Shown here: positions 1 to 5,915 of the stretch, one piece after another
Layout: every line of letters begins with the position of its first letter
Numbering within the stretch: the first letter of the stretch is position 1
NCBI GenBank assembly: GCA_943372585.1
Contig: CALRZF020000135.1
Coordinates: forward strand, 1 to 9,020
Reading direction: 5' to 3'
From: RAM1 sp943372585
GTDB lineage: Bacteria > Pseudomonadota > Gammaproteobacteria > Burkholderiales > Burkholderiaceae_C
Length of the DNA stretch: 9,020 nucleotides
The notes under the pieces: model-generated
The model's input: the letters and a program-made list of their open reading frames with translations, nothing else
What the model was told of the DNA's origin: nothing
The model's database searches: none
Position numbers and translations under genes: made by a program

Positions 1-219
1 CCGCTGGGCCTGCCCGACTCGGCTTTCAGCTACCTGCGCTCGCACGGCACGCTGGACCGCGAACACACGGCCCATTTCGCCTTGCTGATGGACGCCGTCA
101 CCGATGCGCGGGACCAGGACGCCATCGTGCACGCCGCGTGCATGTTTTACCGCCTGTATGGCGACGTGTTCCGCGGCCTGCCCATGCCGGTCATCCAGCC
201 CGCGGCGGTGGCCGCATGA
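1..219 (+). CDS. Haem-oxygenase-like diiron (TenA/CADD/UndA-type) protein, C-terminal fragment
   Basis: The reading frame is open from base 1 to a TGA at 217-219, giving the last 72 residues of a protein whose start lies outside the window. Near its beginning is a His-x3-Asp-x2-His pattern (fragment residues His15, Asp19, His22, in SHGTLDREH), followed by another His at 25. This is the arrangement of metal ligands on the last core helix of haem-oxygenase-like diiron oxidases and oxygenases such as CADD and UndA, often annotated 'iron-containing redox enzyme' or 'TenA-like'. The remaining residues (HAACMFYRLYGDVFRGL) look like the closing amphipathic helix of that fold. Such enzymes use O2 and two irons to oxidise small substrates, for example fatty acids or amino acids; the substrate here cannot be told. 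The stop codon overlaps the start of the next gene (ATGA), so the two are translationally coupled. A plain TenA-like protein without the diiron site is the main alternative, because the other ligand helices are not visible. Confidence 0.72.
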   Translation, partial: PLGLPDSAFSYLRSHGTLDREHTAHFALLMDAVTDARDQDAIVHAACMFYRLYGDVFRGLPMPVIQPAAVAA

Positions 220-1007
220 AAGCCGCCCAGGCGCGCGTGCTGCTGACGGGAGCCACCGGCGGCATCGGCCAGGCCATGGCCCAGGCGCTGGTGGAAGGCG
301 GCGCGTGCGTCATGCTGACGGGGCGGACCTACACCACGGTGAAGGAACTGGCCCAGCGCATTGACCCGAGCCGCAAGCGTGTGACGTGCCGGCAAGCCGA
401 CCTGATGCAGCCCCAGGACCTGAGCAACCTGGCCGCGGCCGCCGCGGATTGGGGTTGCAACGTGGTGGTGCATGCGGCGGGTGTTCCGGCATTCGGGCCC
501 CTTTCAGCCATTTCGGGCACGGATATGGCGGCTGTGCTGCAGACCAACCTGCTGGCACCCATGCTGCTCACCCAGGCGCTGCTCGTGCACCTGCGCACGC
601 AGCCACAGGCCCAGGTGATCTGCGTGGGCTCGGCGCTGGGGCGCATCGGCCTGCCCGGGTACAGCGTGTACAGCGCCAGCAAGTTCGGGCTGCGTGGCTT
701 TGCCGAGGCGCTGCGCCGCGAGCTGGCCGACACATCCGTGCGCGTGCAGTACCTGGGGCCGCGCAGTACCCGAACGGCTTTCAACAGCGTGGGCGTCAAT
801 GCCTACAACCGGGCCACGGGGACGGCCATGGACACACCGCAGCTCGTCGCCACCCATCTCATGGCATTGCTGGCGTCAGGCGCTGCAGAGCGCTTCATCG
901 GTTTCCCCGAATCGCTGGCGGTGCGCATCAACGGCGCCGTGCCGGCGTGGCTGGACGGCAGCTTCAAAACCCATCGCCGCAACCTCACTGTTTTGCCATC
1001 CACTTGA
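216..1007 (+). CDS. Short-chain dehydrogenase/reductase (SDR), classical type
   Basis: A 263-residue cytoplasmic NAD(P)-dependent oxidoreductase, the usual length for a classical SDR. The nucleotide-binding glycine motif TGATGGIG is at residues 11-18. The beta-4 motif HAAG (86-89) replaces the more common NNAG. The catalytic tetrad is complete: Asn111, Ser139 (CVGSA), Tyr152 and Lys156 (YSASK). The post-catalytic GPRSTRTAF segment (181-189) matches the usual PG-x-x-x-T region. The ATG at 216 was chosen because it gives the normal short N-terminus before the first beta strand and overlaps the preceding stop codon as ATGA; earlier in-frame codons would lie deep inside the upstream gene. Arg37, just after the second strand, suggests NADPH preference, but this is inference. 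The substrate cannot be read from the sequence. Coupling to a diiron-type protein suggests the SDR reduces or oxidises that enzyme's product or precursor. Confidence 0.93.
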   Translation: MKAAQARVLLTGATGGIGQAMAQALVEGGACVMLTGRTYTTVKELAQRIDPSRKRVTCRQADLMQPQDLSNLAAAAADWGCNVVVHAAGVPAFGPLSAISGTDMAAVLQTNLLAPMLLTQALLVHLRTQPQAQVICVGSALGRIGLPGYSVYSASKFGLRGFAEALRRELADTSVRVQYLGPRSTRTAFNSVGVNAYNRATGTAMDTPQLVATHLMALLASGAAERFIGFPESLAVRINGAVPAWLDGSFKTHRRNLTVLPST

Positions 1008-1018
1008 ATCAAACCACC

Positions 1019-1687
1019 ATGAACACATTGCCTTTTCTGACACGCCGCACCTGCCTGGCCGCTTTGCTTGCCGCGATGGCGGCCCTGACGCTGCCCCTGG
1101 GCGCCCACGCCGCCAGCGTGGAGGAATCCATCAACGAACTGCAGCGCGACTGGGAAGTCATCCGCTACCAGACGCCCGTGAGCGAGCGCGAAAAGCGCTT
1201 TGAGCAACTGGCCGCCAAGGCGCACAAGGCCAGCGAAACCTTTGCCGGCCGGGCTGAACCCCTGGTGTGGGAGGGCATCATCGTGAGCTCCTGGGCCGGT
1301 GAGAAAGGCGGCCTGGGCGCGCTGGGCCTGGTCAAGCAGGCCAAGGCCCTGTACGAGGCTGCCATCCAGATCGACGGCAACGTGCTGGACGGCTCGGCCT
1401 ACAACAGCCTGGGCGTGCTGTACTACAAGGTGCCCGGCTGGCCCGTGGGCTTTGGCGACAAGGCCAAGGCGCGCGACCTGCTGCAAAAAGCGCTGGCCAT
1501 CAACCCCAAGGGCATTGACGCCAATTTCTTCTTTGCCGAATACCTGGTGGAGACCAAACACCCCGAAGATGCCGCCGCGTACCTGGAGCGCGCCCTGCAG
1601 GCCCCCGGCCGCGCGGGCCGCCAGATTGCCGACGCGGGCCGGCGCGAGGAAGCGCGCCTGCTGCTGGACAAGGTCAAGGGGCGCTGA
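1019..1687 (+). CDS. Exported tetratricopeptide-repeat (TPR) protein
   Basis: A 222-residue protein with an N-terminal export signal: two arginines (R9, R10), a hydrophobic stretch at about 12-28, and a probable cleavage after AHA (residues 29-31). The TRRTCLA segment loosely resembles a twin-arginine motif, so Tat export is possible, although Sec is the default reading. The mature part is alpha-helical, with TPR-like units at about 102-135 (KAKALYEAAIQIDG...AYNSLGVLYYK) and 146-195 (KARDLLQKALAINPKGIDANF and AEYLVE...AAAYLERAL). The intervening PGWPVGFGD segment (139-147) recalls the periplasmic TPR partner of TRAP transporters (TatT family); this is from memory and tentative. The ATG at 1019 gives the signal peptide directly and follows the SDR stop by 11 nt without a clear Shine-Dalgarno, so translation probably depends on coupling to the SDR. 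The role is likely protein interaction or scaffolding in the periplasm; no enzyme activity is visible. Confidence 0.88.
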   Translation: MNTLPFLTRRTCLAALLAAMAALTLPLGAHAASVEESINELQRDWEVIRYQTPVSEREKRFEQLAAKAHKASETFAGRAEPLVWEGIIVSSWAGEKGGLGALGLVKQAKALYEAAIQIDGNVLDGSAYNSLGVLYYKVPGWPVGFGDKAKARDLLQKALAINPKGIDANFFFAEYLVETKHPEDAAAYLERALQAPGRAGRQIADAGRREEARLLLDKVKGR

Positions 1688-1696
1688 TCAGGCGCG

Positions 1697-2188
1697 TCAG
1701 GCGCCGGTGCGCTGGTATGTCACAAAACTGAACGCGAGCCCGGTGGACGAGGTGTGTGCCTCGCGGCTGTTCTGCGACCAGCCTTCACCCAGCGCCGGCG
1801 CATGGGCGTCGCCTTCAAAGTCGGCGTCGATTTCAGTAATGACCGCGCGTGTGGCCAGCGGCAGCGCCTGCGCGTAAATCTGGGCCCCGCCGATCACCCA
1901 AACCTGTGCCTCAGCGGGGCACAACGCGCGGGCTTGCGCCAGCGAGCCCGCGCTCAGGACGCCTTCAGCGTGCCAATCGGCTTGCCTAGTCACCACAATG
2001 TTCTGCCGCCCCGGCAACGGGCGGAATTTCGGCGGCAACGAGTCCCAGGTCTTGCGCCCCATGATCACCGGGCAGCCCATCGTGGTCTGCTTGAAGTGCG
2101 CCATGTCTTCCTGCAGGCGCCAGGGAATGGTGTTGTTGCGCCCGATGACGCCGTTGCGGGCCTGCGCCCAGATGAGGTTCAAGCTCAT
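1697..2188 (-). CDS. folA: Dihydrofolate reductase
   Basis: A 163-residue cytoplasmic enzyme that reduces dihydrofolate to tetrahydrofolate with NADPH, replacing the folate oxidised by thymidylate synthase encoded just upstream. Hallmarks are present in order: N-terminal LIWAQARNGVIGRNNTIPW (5-23) with the Met20-loop region, catalytic acid Asp28 in RLQEDM, MGRKTWDSLP (43-52), RPLPGRQN (56-63) with the folate-binding Arg61, VIGGAQIY (98-105) with the paired glycines of the NADPH site, and TEIDADFEGD (118-127). These align with E. coli FolA at an offset of one to five residues. The ATG at 2188 is preceded on the minus strand by GAGG, about 6 nt upstream, which overlaps the thyA stop codon; the two genes are separated by 8 nt and should be translationally coupled. 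An in-frame ATG 15 codons earlier lies inside thyA and is disfavoured. The stop lies 9 nt from the stop of the convergent TPR gene. Confidence 0.97.
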   Translation of the reverse strand: MSLNLIWAQARNGVIGRNNTIPWRLQEDMAHFKQTTMGCPVIMGRKTWDSLPPKFRPLPGRQNIVVTRQADWHAEGVLSAGSLAQARALCPAEAQVWVIGGAQIYAQALPLATRAVITEIDADFEGDAHAPALGEGWSQNSREAHTSSTGLAFSFVTYQRTGA

Positions 2189-2196
2189 GCAGCGCC

Positions 2197-3006
2197 TCAG
2201 ACGGCCACGGGGGCCTTGATGGCGCCGTGGCACTGGTAGTCCAGCACCTCAAAGTCCTCGTACTCGTAGCCGAAGATCGAATCGGGTTTGCGTTTGATGT
2301 TGAGCACCGGGTACGGGTAGGGCGTGCGACTCAGTTGCAGTTCGACCTGCTCATGGTGGTTGCTGTAGATGTGGCAGTCGCCGCCGGTCCAGATGAAGTC
2401 GCCCACGGCCAGGTTGCATTGCTGCGCCACCATGTGGGTGAGCAGCGCGTAGCTGGCGATGTTGAACGGCACGCCCAGAAAGATATCGGCGCTGCGCTGG
2501 TAGAGCTGGCAGCTGAGTTTGCCGTCGGCGACGTAGAACTGGAAAAACGCATGGCAGGGCATCAGCGCCATCTTGTCCAGCTCGGCCACGTTCCAGGCGC
2601 TGACGATGATGCGGCGGCTGTCGGGGTTGGTCTTGATCGTCTGGATGACCTGCGCGATCTGGTCGATGTGCCCCCCGTCGGGCGTGGGCCAGCTGCGCCA
2701 CTGCACGCCGTACACCGGCCCCAGGTCGCCGTCGGGCTTGGCCCATTCGTCCCAGATCGTCACGCCGCGCTCGCGCAGCCAGTTGTTGTTGGACGACCCG
2801 GTCAGGAACCACAGCAGTTCCTGGATGATGGATTTCAGGTGCACCTTCTTGGTCGTGACCAGCGGAAAGCCCTCGTTCAGGTCAAAGCGCATCTGGTGGC
2901 CAAACACGCTGCGCGTGCCGGTGCCGGTGCGGTCGGTTTTGGGTGTGCCATGGGTGTACACATGGCGCATGAAGTCTTCGTATTGGGAGCGGACGGGGCG
3001 GGTCAT
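2197..3006 (-). CDS. thyA: Thymidylate synthase
   Basis: A 269-residue homodimeric enzyme that converts dUMP to dTMP using 5,10-methylene-tetrahydrofolate and releases dihydrofolate. Compared with E. coli ThyA (264 residues), numbering is shifted by five throughout, and all key residues are present: Arg26 (DRTGTGT), Arg131-Arg132, nucleophile Cys151 (MPCHAFFQFYV), Ser172 and Asp174 (QRSADIFLGVPFN), Asn182, and His212/Tyr214 (GDCHIYSNHHEQ). The C-terminus is AIKAPVAV, as expected for a chain ending at the active site. The ATG at 3006 gives an N-terminus (MTRPVRSQYEDFM) only five residues longer than E. coli's; an upstream extension to 3240 would run back through the divergent regulator gene. 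It is the first gene of the thyA-folA pair. There is no clear Shine-Dalgarno before the start, but a CATAAT hexamer sits 6 nt upstream, which would place transcription initiation at or very near the ATG. Confidence 0.98.
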   Translation of the reverse strand: MTRPVRSQYEDFMRHVYTHGTPKTDRTGTGTRSVFGHQMRFDLNEGFPLVTTKKVHLKSIIQELLWFLTGSSNNNWLRERGVTIWDEWAKPDGDLGPVYGVQWRSWPTPDGGHIDQIAQVIQTIKTNPDSRRIIVSAWNVAELDKMALMPCHAFFQFYVADGKLSCQLYQRSADIFLGVPFNIASYALLTHMVAQQCNLAVGDFIWTGGDCHIYSNHHEQVELQLSRTPYPYPVLNIKRKPDSIFGYEYEDFEVLDYQCHGAIKAPVAV

Positions 3007-3040
3007 GCCGCAATTATGCGATGCCCGTACACTTCGCTGC
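3007..3040. promoter_or_regulatory. 34-bp divergent control region between thyA and the IclR-family gene
   Basis: The two start codons face away from each other with 34 bp between them. On the minus strand CATAAT (3013-3018), a close match to the -10 consensus, is followed by 6 nt and then the thyA ATG. On the plus strand TACACT (3028-3033) is followed by 7 nt and then the regulator ATG. Neither gene shows a Shine-Dalgarno sequence, and no convincing -35 hexamer was found at 16-18 nt for either. A near-palindrome, CGCA-ATTA-TGCG (3009-3020), covers the thyA -10. The arrangement fits leaderless or very short-leader transcripts and possible autoregulation by the IclR protein; both are inference. 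Confidence 0.4.
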
Positions 3041-3874
3041 ATGCCGCGCACCGCTGCCAGCCCCCCACCTGTCAAAGACGCTTCCACCCCCGACGGCGAC
3101 AGCCAGCACATCGTGCCCGCGCTGCGCCGCGGCCTGGCCGTACTGCGCATGTTCACGCGCGAGCGGCGGGTCATTTCACTGCCGGAGATCGTGCGCGAGC
3201 TGGATGTTCCGCGTGCCACCGCGTTCCGCCTGGCCCACACGCTGGAGGCCGACGGCTACCTGAAAAAAGCGCCGCATTCCACGGCGTTCCAGCTGGGCAT
3301 CAACACGCTGCTGCTGGGCTTTGAATACCTGTCGTCGCAAAACCTGATTGAAGTTGCTCGGCCCGTGCTGGAGGACCTGCGCGACCGCGTGGACGCGTCC
3401 GTGCACCTGGGCGTGCAGGACGGCGCCGAGATGGTCTATGTGGCCACGGCGCCGTCGCGCCACCGGCTGCGCTCCAACGTCATGGTGGGCGAGCGCAGGC
3501 CCATGCATGCGGCCACCATCGGCTGGGTGCTGCTGTTTGACAGCAGCGTGCAGGAGGTGCGCCGTGACTTGCGCGGCATTGACCTGCGGGCCCAGTTTGC
3601 CCACGCGCCCGCTGACGCCGATGCGCTGCATGCCGAGGTGCAGGCACTGCGCCCGCTGGGCTATGTGGCGTTTCGGGCGCGGTTCATTCCGGGCATGTTC
3701 AGCGTGGCCGCGCCGGTGCGTGACGCGAGCGGCCGCATCGTCGCGGGCATCAACGTGTCTGACTACGAGTCTATCCCCGCCATGGGTGATCTGGAAGGCA
3801 AGGTCAAGGACGAGCTGCTGCGCGCCGCCGCCACCATTTCACGCGGGCTGGGCTATCGCGCGGCTGCGGCCTGA
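3041..3874 (+). CDS. IclR-family transcriptional regulator
   Basis: A 277-residue DNA-binding protein, typical IclR length. The N-terminal winged helix-turn-helix spans about residues 22-85: IVPALRRGLAVLRMF, then SLPEIVRELDVPRATAFRLAHTL with the recognition helix at about 56-69, then the wing DGYLKK...AFQLG. The effector-binding domain (about 95-270) contains the family signatures VHLGVQDGAEMVYVA, PMHAATIGWVLL (usually PLHATALGKALL, so the Gly-Lys-Ala is changed to Gly-Trp-Val here), GYVAFRARFIPGMFSVAAPVRD and GRIVAGINVSDY. The ATG at 3041 leaves a short disordered, Pro-rich leader before the HTH; longer in-frame extensions run through thyA. IclR proteins usually control nearby catabolic or transport genes in response to a small acid or aromatic effector. 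The convergent Bug/flavoprotein/isomerase operon is the natural target. Its last 22 nt overlap the end of that operon on the other strand. Confidence 0.95.
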   Translation: MPRTAASPPPVKDASTPDGDSQHIVPALRRGLAVLRMFTRERRVISLPEIVRELDVPRATAFRLAHTLEADGYLKKAPHSTAFQLGINTLLLGFEYLSSQNLIEVARPVLEDLRDRVDASVHLGVQDGAEMVYVATAPSRHRLRSNVMVGERRPMHAATIGWVLLFDSSVQEVRRDLRGIDLRAQFAHAPADADALHAEVQALRPLGYVAFRARFIPGMFSVAAPVRDASGRIVAGINVSDYESIPAMGDLEGKVKDELLRAAATISRGLGYRAAAA

Positions 3875-4464
3875 GCCGCCAGTTTTTCTTCCAGAAAGTC
3901 CAGCCGGTCCTGGCCCCAGAACCGCTCGCCCTGCACGACCCAGGTGGGCGCGCCGAACACCTGGGCGGCGATCGCGCGGTCGGTGTCTTCCTGCCAGGCC
4001 TGGTGCGTGGCGGGTTCATGCGCCGCGGCCAGCAGCGCAGTGCCATCCAGCCCGGCGTCGCGCGCAATGGCGGCCAGCGTGGGTTCGTCGGCGAGGTTGC
4101 GCTCTTCCACCCAGATCGCGCGCAGCAGGGCATGCGACAGGGCAAGCGCCGCGTCCTGGCCCAGCGCGCGCGCGGCCACCAGCAGGCGGCTGGCGGGCTC
4201 GCGGTCCACGGGGTAGAAGGCGGGCTCCAGCGTCAGCGGCAGCCCCAGGCGGCGCTGCCAGCGTGCCAGGTCGTCCTGGCGGTAGCTGGCCCGCTGCACG
4301 GGCCGCTGCTGGTAGGGCAGGCCGCCGGACGCCGCCAGCAGCCGGCCAAAGTCCACCGGCCGCACGTTGACCCAGGCCGCATGGCGGCGCGCCATGTCGA
4401 TGAAGCGCGCGCTGCCCAGCCAGGTCCAGGGGCTGGCGATGCTCAGGTAGTAATCAATGACCAC
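3853..4464 (-). CDS. 2-hydroxychromene-2-carboxylate isomerase-like (DsbA/kappa-GST fold) protein
   Basis: A 203-residue thioredoxin-fold protein of the DsbA/kappa-GST superfamily. The N-terminus VIDYYLSIASPWTWLG carries Ser11-Pro12 in the position of the catalytic/glutathione-activating serine of HCCA isomerases (usually DFxSPYAYL). The C-terminal signature VFGAPTWVVQGERFWGQDRLDFL (169-191) includes the family's Gly-x-Pro-Thr cis-proline loop and FWGQDRL tail. Characterised members use glutathione to isomerise 2-hydroxychromene-2-carboxylate in naphthalene degradation; whether this one uses that substrate is unknown, as no naphthalene genes are nearby. The start is taken as GTG at 4464: it places the motif at the family's usual distance and lies 10 nt after the stop of the upstream flavoprotein gene. 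No ATG is available nearby in frame and the Shine-Dalgarno is weak, so the start is less certain than the gene. It is the last gene of the three-gene operon; its end overlaps the IclR gene by 22 nt. Confidence 0.88.
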   Translation of the reverse strand: MVIDYYLSIASPWTWLGSARFIDMARRHAAWVNVRPVDFGRLLAASGGLPYQQRPVQRASYRQDDLARWQRRLGLPLTLEPAFYPVDREPASRLLVAARALGQDAALALSHALLRAIWVEERNLADEPTLAAIARDAGLDGTALLAAAHEPATHQAWQEDTDRAIAAQVFGAPTWVVQGERFWGQDRLDFLEEKLAAQAAAAR

Positions 4465-4474
4465 CGCAGCGCCG

Positions 4475-5890
4475 TCAGGCCGGCTGGGGTTCGGCGATAG
4501 GCGACTGCACGTCGCGCACCTCGTCGGCGTGCAGCGGCATGTCCAGCGCGCGCAGCGCGGCCTGCACGCGGGCCACATCGACATCGCGCACGGACACGCC
4601 CTGGTCGATGGCAATCGCTGCGGCAATGCCGGCGGCCTGGCCTGTGGCCATGCACGCGGGCATGTTGCGCGAGCGGGCATGGGCCGTGTGGTCGGCCGAG
4701 ATGGCGCGCCCGGCCACCAGCAGCTGTTCAATCTTCTGCGGCACCAGGCAGCGGTACGGAATCTCGTACGGGCGCATGCCCTGGAAGTCCACGTCGCCGC
4801 CCTTGGGGTCGTGGATGTCCAGCGCCGAGGCGTCCGCTGCGATGCTGTCGGCAAAACCCACGCCGCCCAGGGCGTCGGTGCCGCTCAGGGTGTATTCGCC
4901 CAGCACGTGGCGCGTTTCGCGCACGCCCAGCGCGGGTGCAATCTGGCCGATGCCTGATTCCTCAAAGCCCGGCACGCGTTCGCGCAGGAACTTGGCCACG
5001 CCCTCGATCTGGCGGTAGCACTCCACAATGGCCGCGCTGAATTCCTGCGGCGAGAAGATGTCCACGCCCAGCACGCGCGTGCCGTTGATGTACATGATGC
5101 CGTTGGCCGTCTTGAGCGTGATGTTGTCGCGCTGCAGCTTGACGCCGCTTTCGGCCTGGAACTTCTGCAGCGACTTGTTGAAGCCCGTGAGCCACAGGCC
5201 GTAGTCCAGCCCCGCCACCGTGTCGGGGATGGCGCGCGCGGGAATGTCGTCGCTCGTGCGGGCCCAGTCGGCCAGGCGCTTCAGGTCCACCTTGGTCATG
5301 GTGAAGTACATCGACACCGGCTGCATGGTCTGCTCGGTGCCGCCCGAGCCCATGACGAACGGCGCGCCGGCTTGCGCGGCCATGTCGGCGTCGGCAGAGC
5401 AGTCCACCACCACCTTGGCCATGATGGCCTGGCGGCCCGACTTGCTTTCGATCACCACACCGGTGACGGCGCCGCCGTCCACGATGGGCGACGAGGCCAC
5501 GGTCTCAAACAGGATCTGCACGCCGGCTTCCACGCACAGCCGCGTGAGCAGGATCTTCATGATCTCGGGGTCGCAGGGCGACGCGATCTTGACGCCGCCG
5601 GTCTTGGTCAGGGCCATGTAGTCGGCGCCTGCACCGCCCGCAGTGCGGGCCAGGTTCCAGATCTCCAGCGGCAGGCCGCCCACCAGCGCGCCTGACGGCT
5701 TGGTGTTCAGGCCCAGCGTGAGGTTGCCGCCCAGGGAGCCAAAGCGTTCAATCATCACCACGCGCTTGCCTTGGCGGGCGGCAGCGATGGCAGCAAACGG
5801 GCCGGTGGTGCCGCCGCCGACGACGACGATGTCGGCCTCCATCAGAACGGGGATGTCGCGGGCGGGTTCGGTATAGGTCTTGCGGGTCAT
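4475..5890 (-). CDS. FAD-dependent oxidoreductase (FAD_oxidored family)
   Basis: A 471-residue flavoprotein. The Rossmann dinucleotide motif IVVVGGGTTGPFAAIAAA (21-38) has Gly25-x-Gly27-x2-Gly30, with the acidic end of strand two at Glu48 (VVMIER). The following SLGGNLTLGLNTKPSG (52-67) is characteristic of the FAD_oxidored (PF12831) group, as is DCSADADMAAQAGAPF in the middle. The C-terminal block YRCLVPQKIEQLLVAGRAIS...ACMATGQAAGIAAA closes the FAD site. No signal peptide, iron-sulfur Cys cluster or membrane segment is seen, so it is probably cytoplasmic and single-domain. The ATG at 5890 is preceded by GAAAG and leaves about 20 residues before the Rossmann strand. It lies 25 nt after the Bug gene; that gap contains ACTGAAA twice, 4 nt apart. 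Its substrate is probably the compound brought in by the Bug protein or a product of it; the sequence does not identify it. Confidence 0.92.
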   Translation of the reverse strand: MTRKTYTEPARDIPVLMEADIVVVGGGTTGPFAAIAAARQGKRVVMIERFGSLGGNLTLGLNTKPSGALVGGLPLEIWNLARTAGGAGADYMALTKTGGVKIASPCDPEIMKILLTRLCVEAGVQILFETVASSPIVDGGAVTGVVIESKSGRQAIMAKVVVDCSADADMAAQAGAPFVMGSGGTEQTMQPVSMYFTMTKVDLKRLADWARTSDDIPARAIPDTVAGLDYGLWLTGFNKSLQKFQAESGVKLQRDNITLKTANGIMYINGTRVLGVDIFSPQEFSAAIVECYRQIEGVAKFLRERVPGFEESGIGQIAPALGVRETRHVLGEYTLSGTDALGGVGFADSIAADASALDIHDPKGGDVDFQGMRPYEIPYRCLVPQKIEQLLVAGRAISADHTAHARSRNMPACMATGQAAGIAAAIAIDQGVSVRDVDVARVQAALRALDMPLHADEVRDVQSPIAEPQPA

Positions 5891-5915
5891 GGTTTCTTTC
5901 AGTACGGTTTCAGTG

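Noticed and set aside
386..1018. In-frame upstream extension of the TPR gene through the SDR gene
   Set aside because: The signal peptide begins at the ATG at 1019, right after the SDR stop; the extension is a second frame of the SDR gene.
803..1561. Minus-strand ORF of 252 codons opposite the SDR and TPR genes
   Set aside because: It spans two real genes and their junction, has no recognisable domain, and its composition is that of an antisense shadow.
1691..1705. GGCGC-GTCAG-GCGCC hairpin between the convergent TPR and folA genes, next to an 8-bp CTGATCAG palindrome
   Set aside because: The stem is only 5 bp with no T run on either strand, and such repeats arise easily at this GC content; it is not supported as a terminator.
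2573..3040. In-frame upstream extension of the IclR gene through thyA
   Set aside because: The frame is open only by chance; IclR proteins start shortly before the helix-turn-helix, and the region is coding for ThyA on the other strand.
2227..3324. Long plus-strand ORF (365 codons) opposite thyA
   Set aside because: It is antisense to thyA, whose every catalytic residue is intact; the translation is low-complexity Ala/Val/His/Gly-rich, as expected of the opposite strand of a high-GC gene.
3853..4854. Longer minus-strand ORF extending the isomerase by about 130 residues
   Set aside because: The extra part is a shifted frame of the flavoprotein gene (Arg/Pro/Thr-rich); the isomerase fold begins at the GTG at 4464.
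5891..5915. Two ACTGAAA direct repeats between the Bug and flavoprotein genes as a regulatory site
   Set aside because: Only two 7-mers within an operon, next to the ribosome-binding region; chance is likely and no promoter accompanies them.
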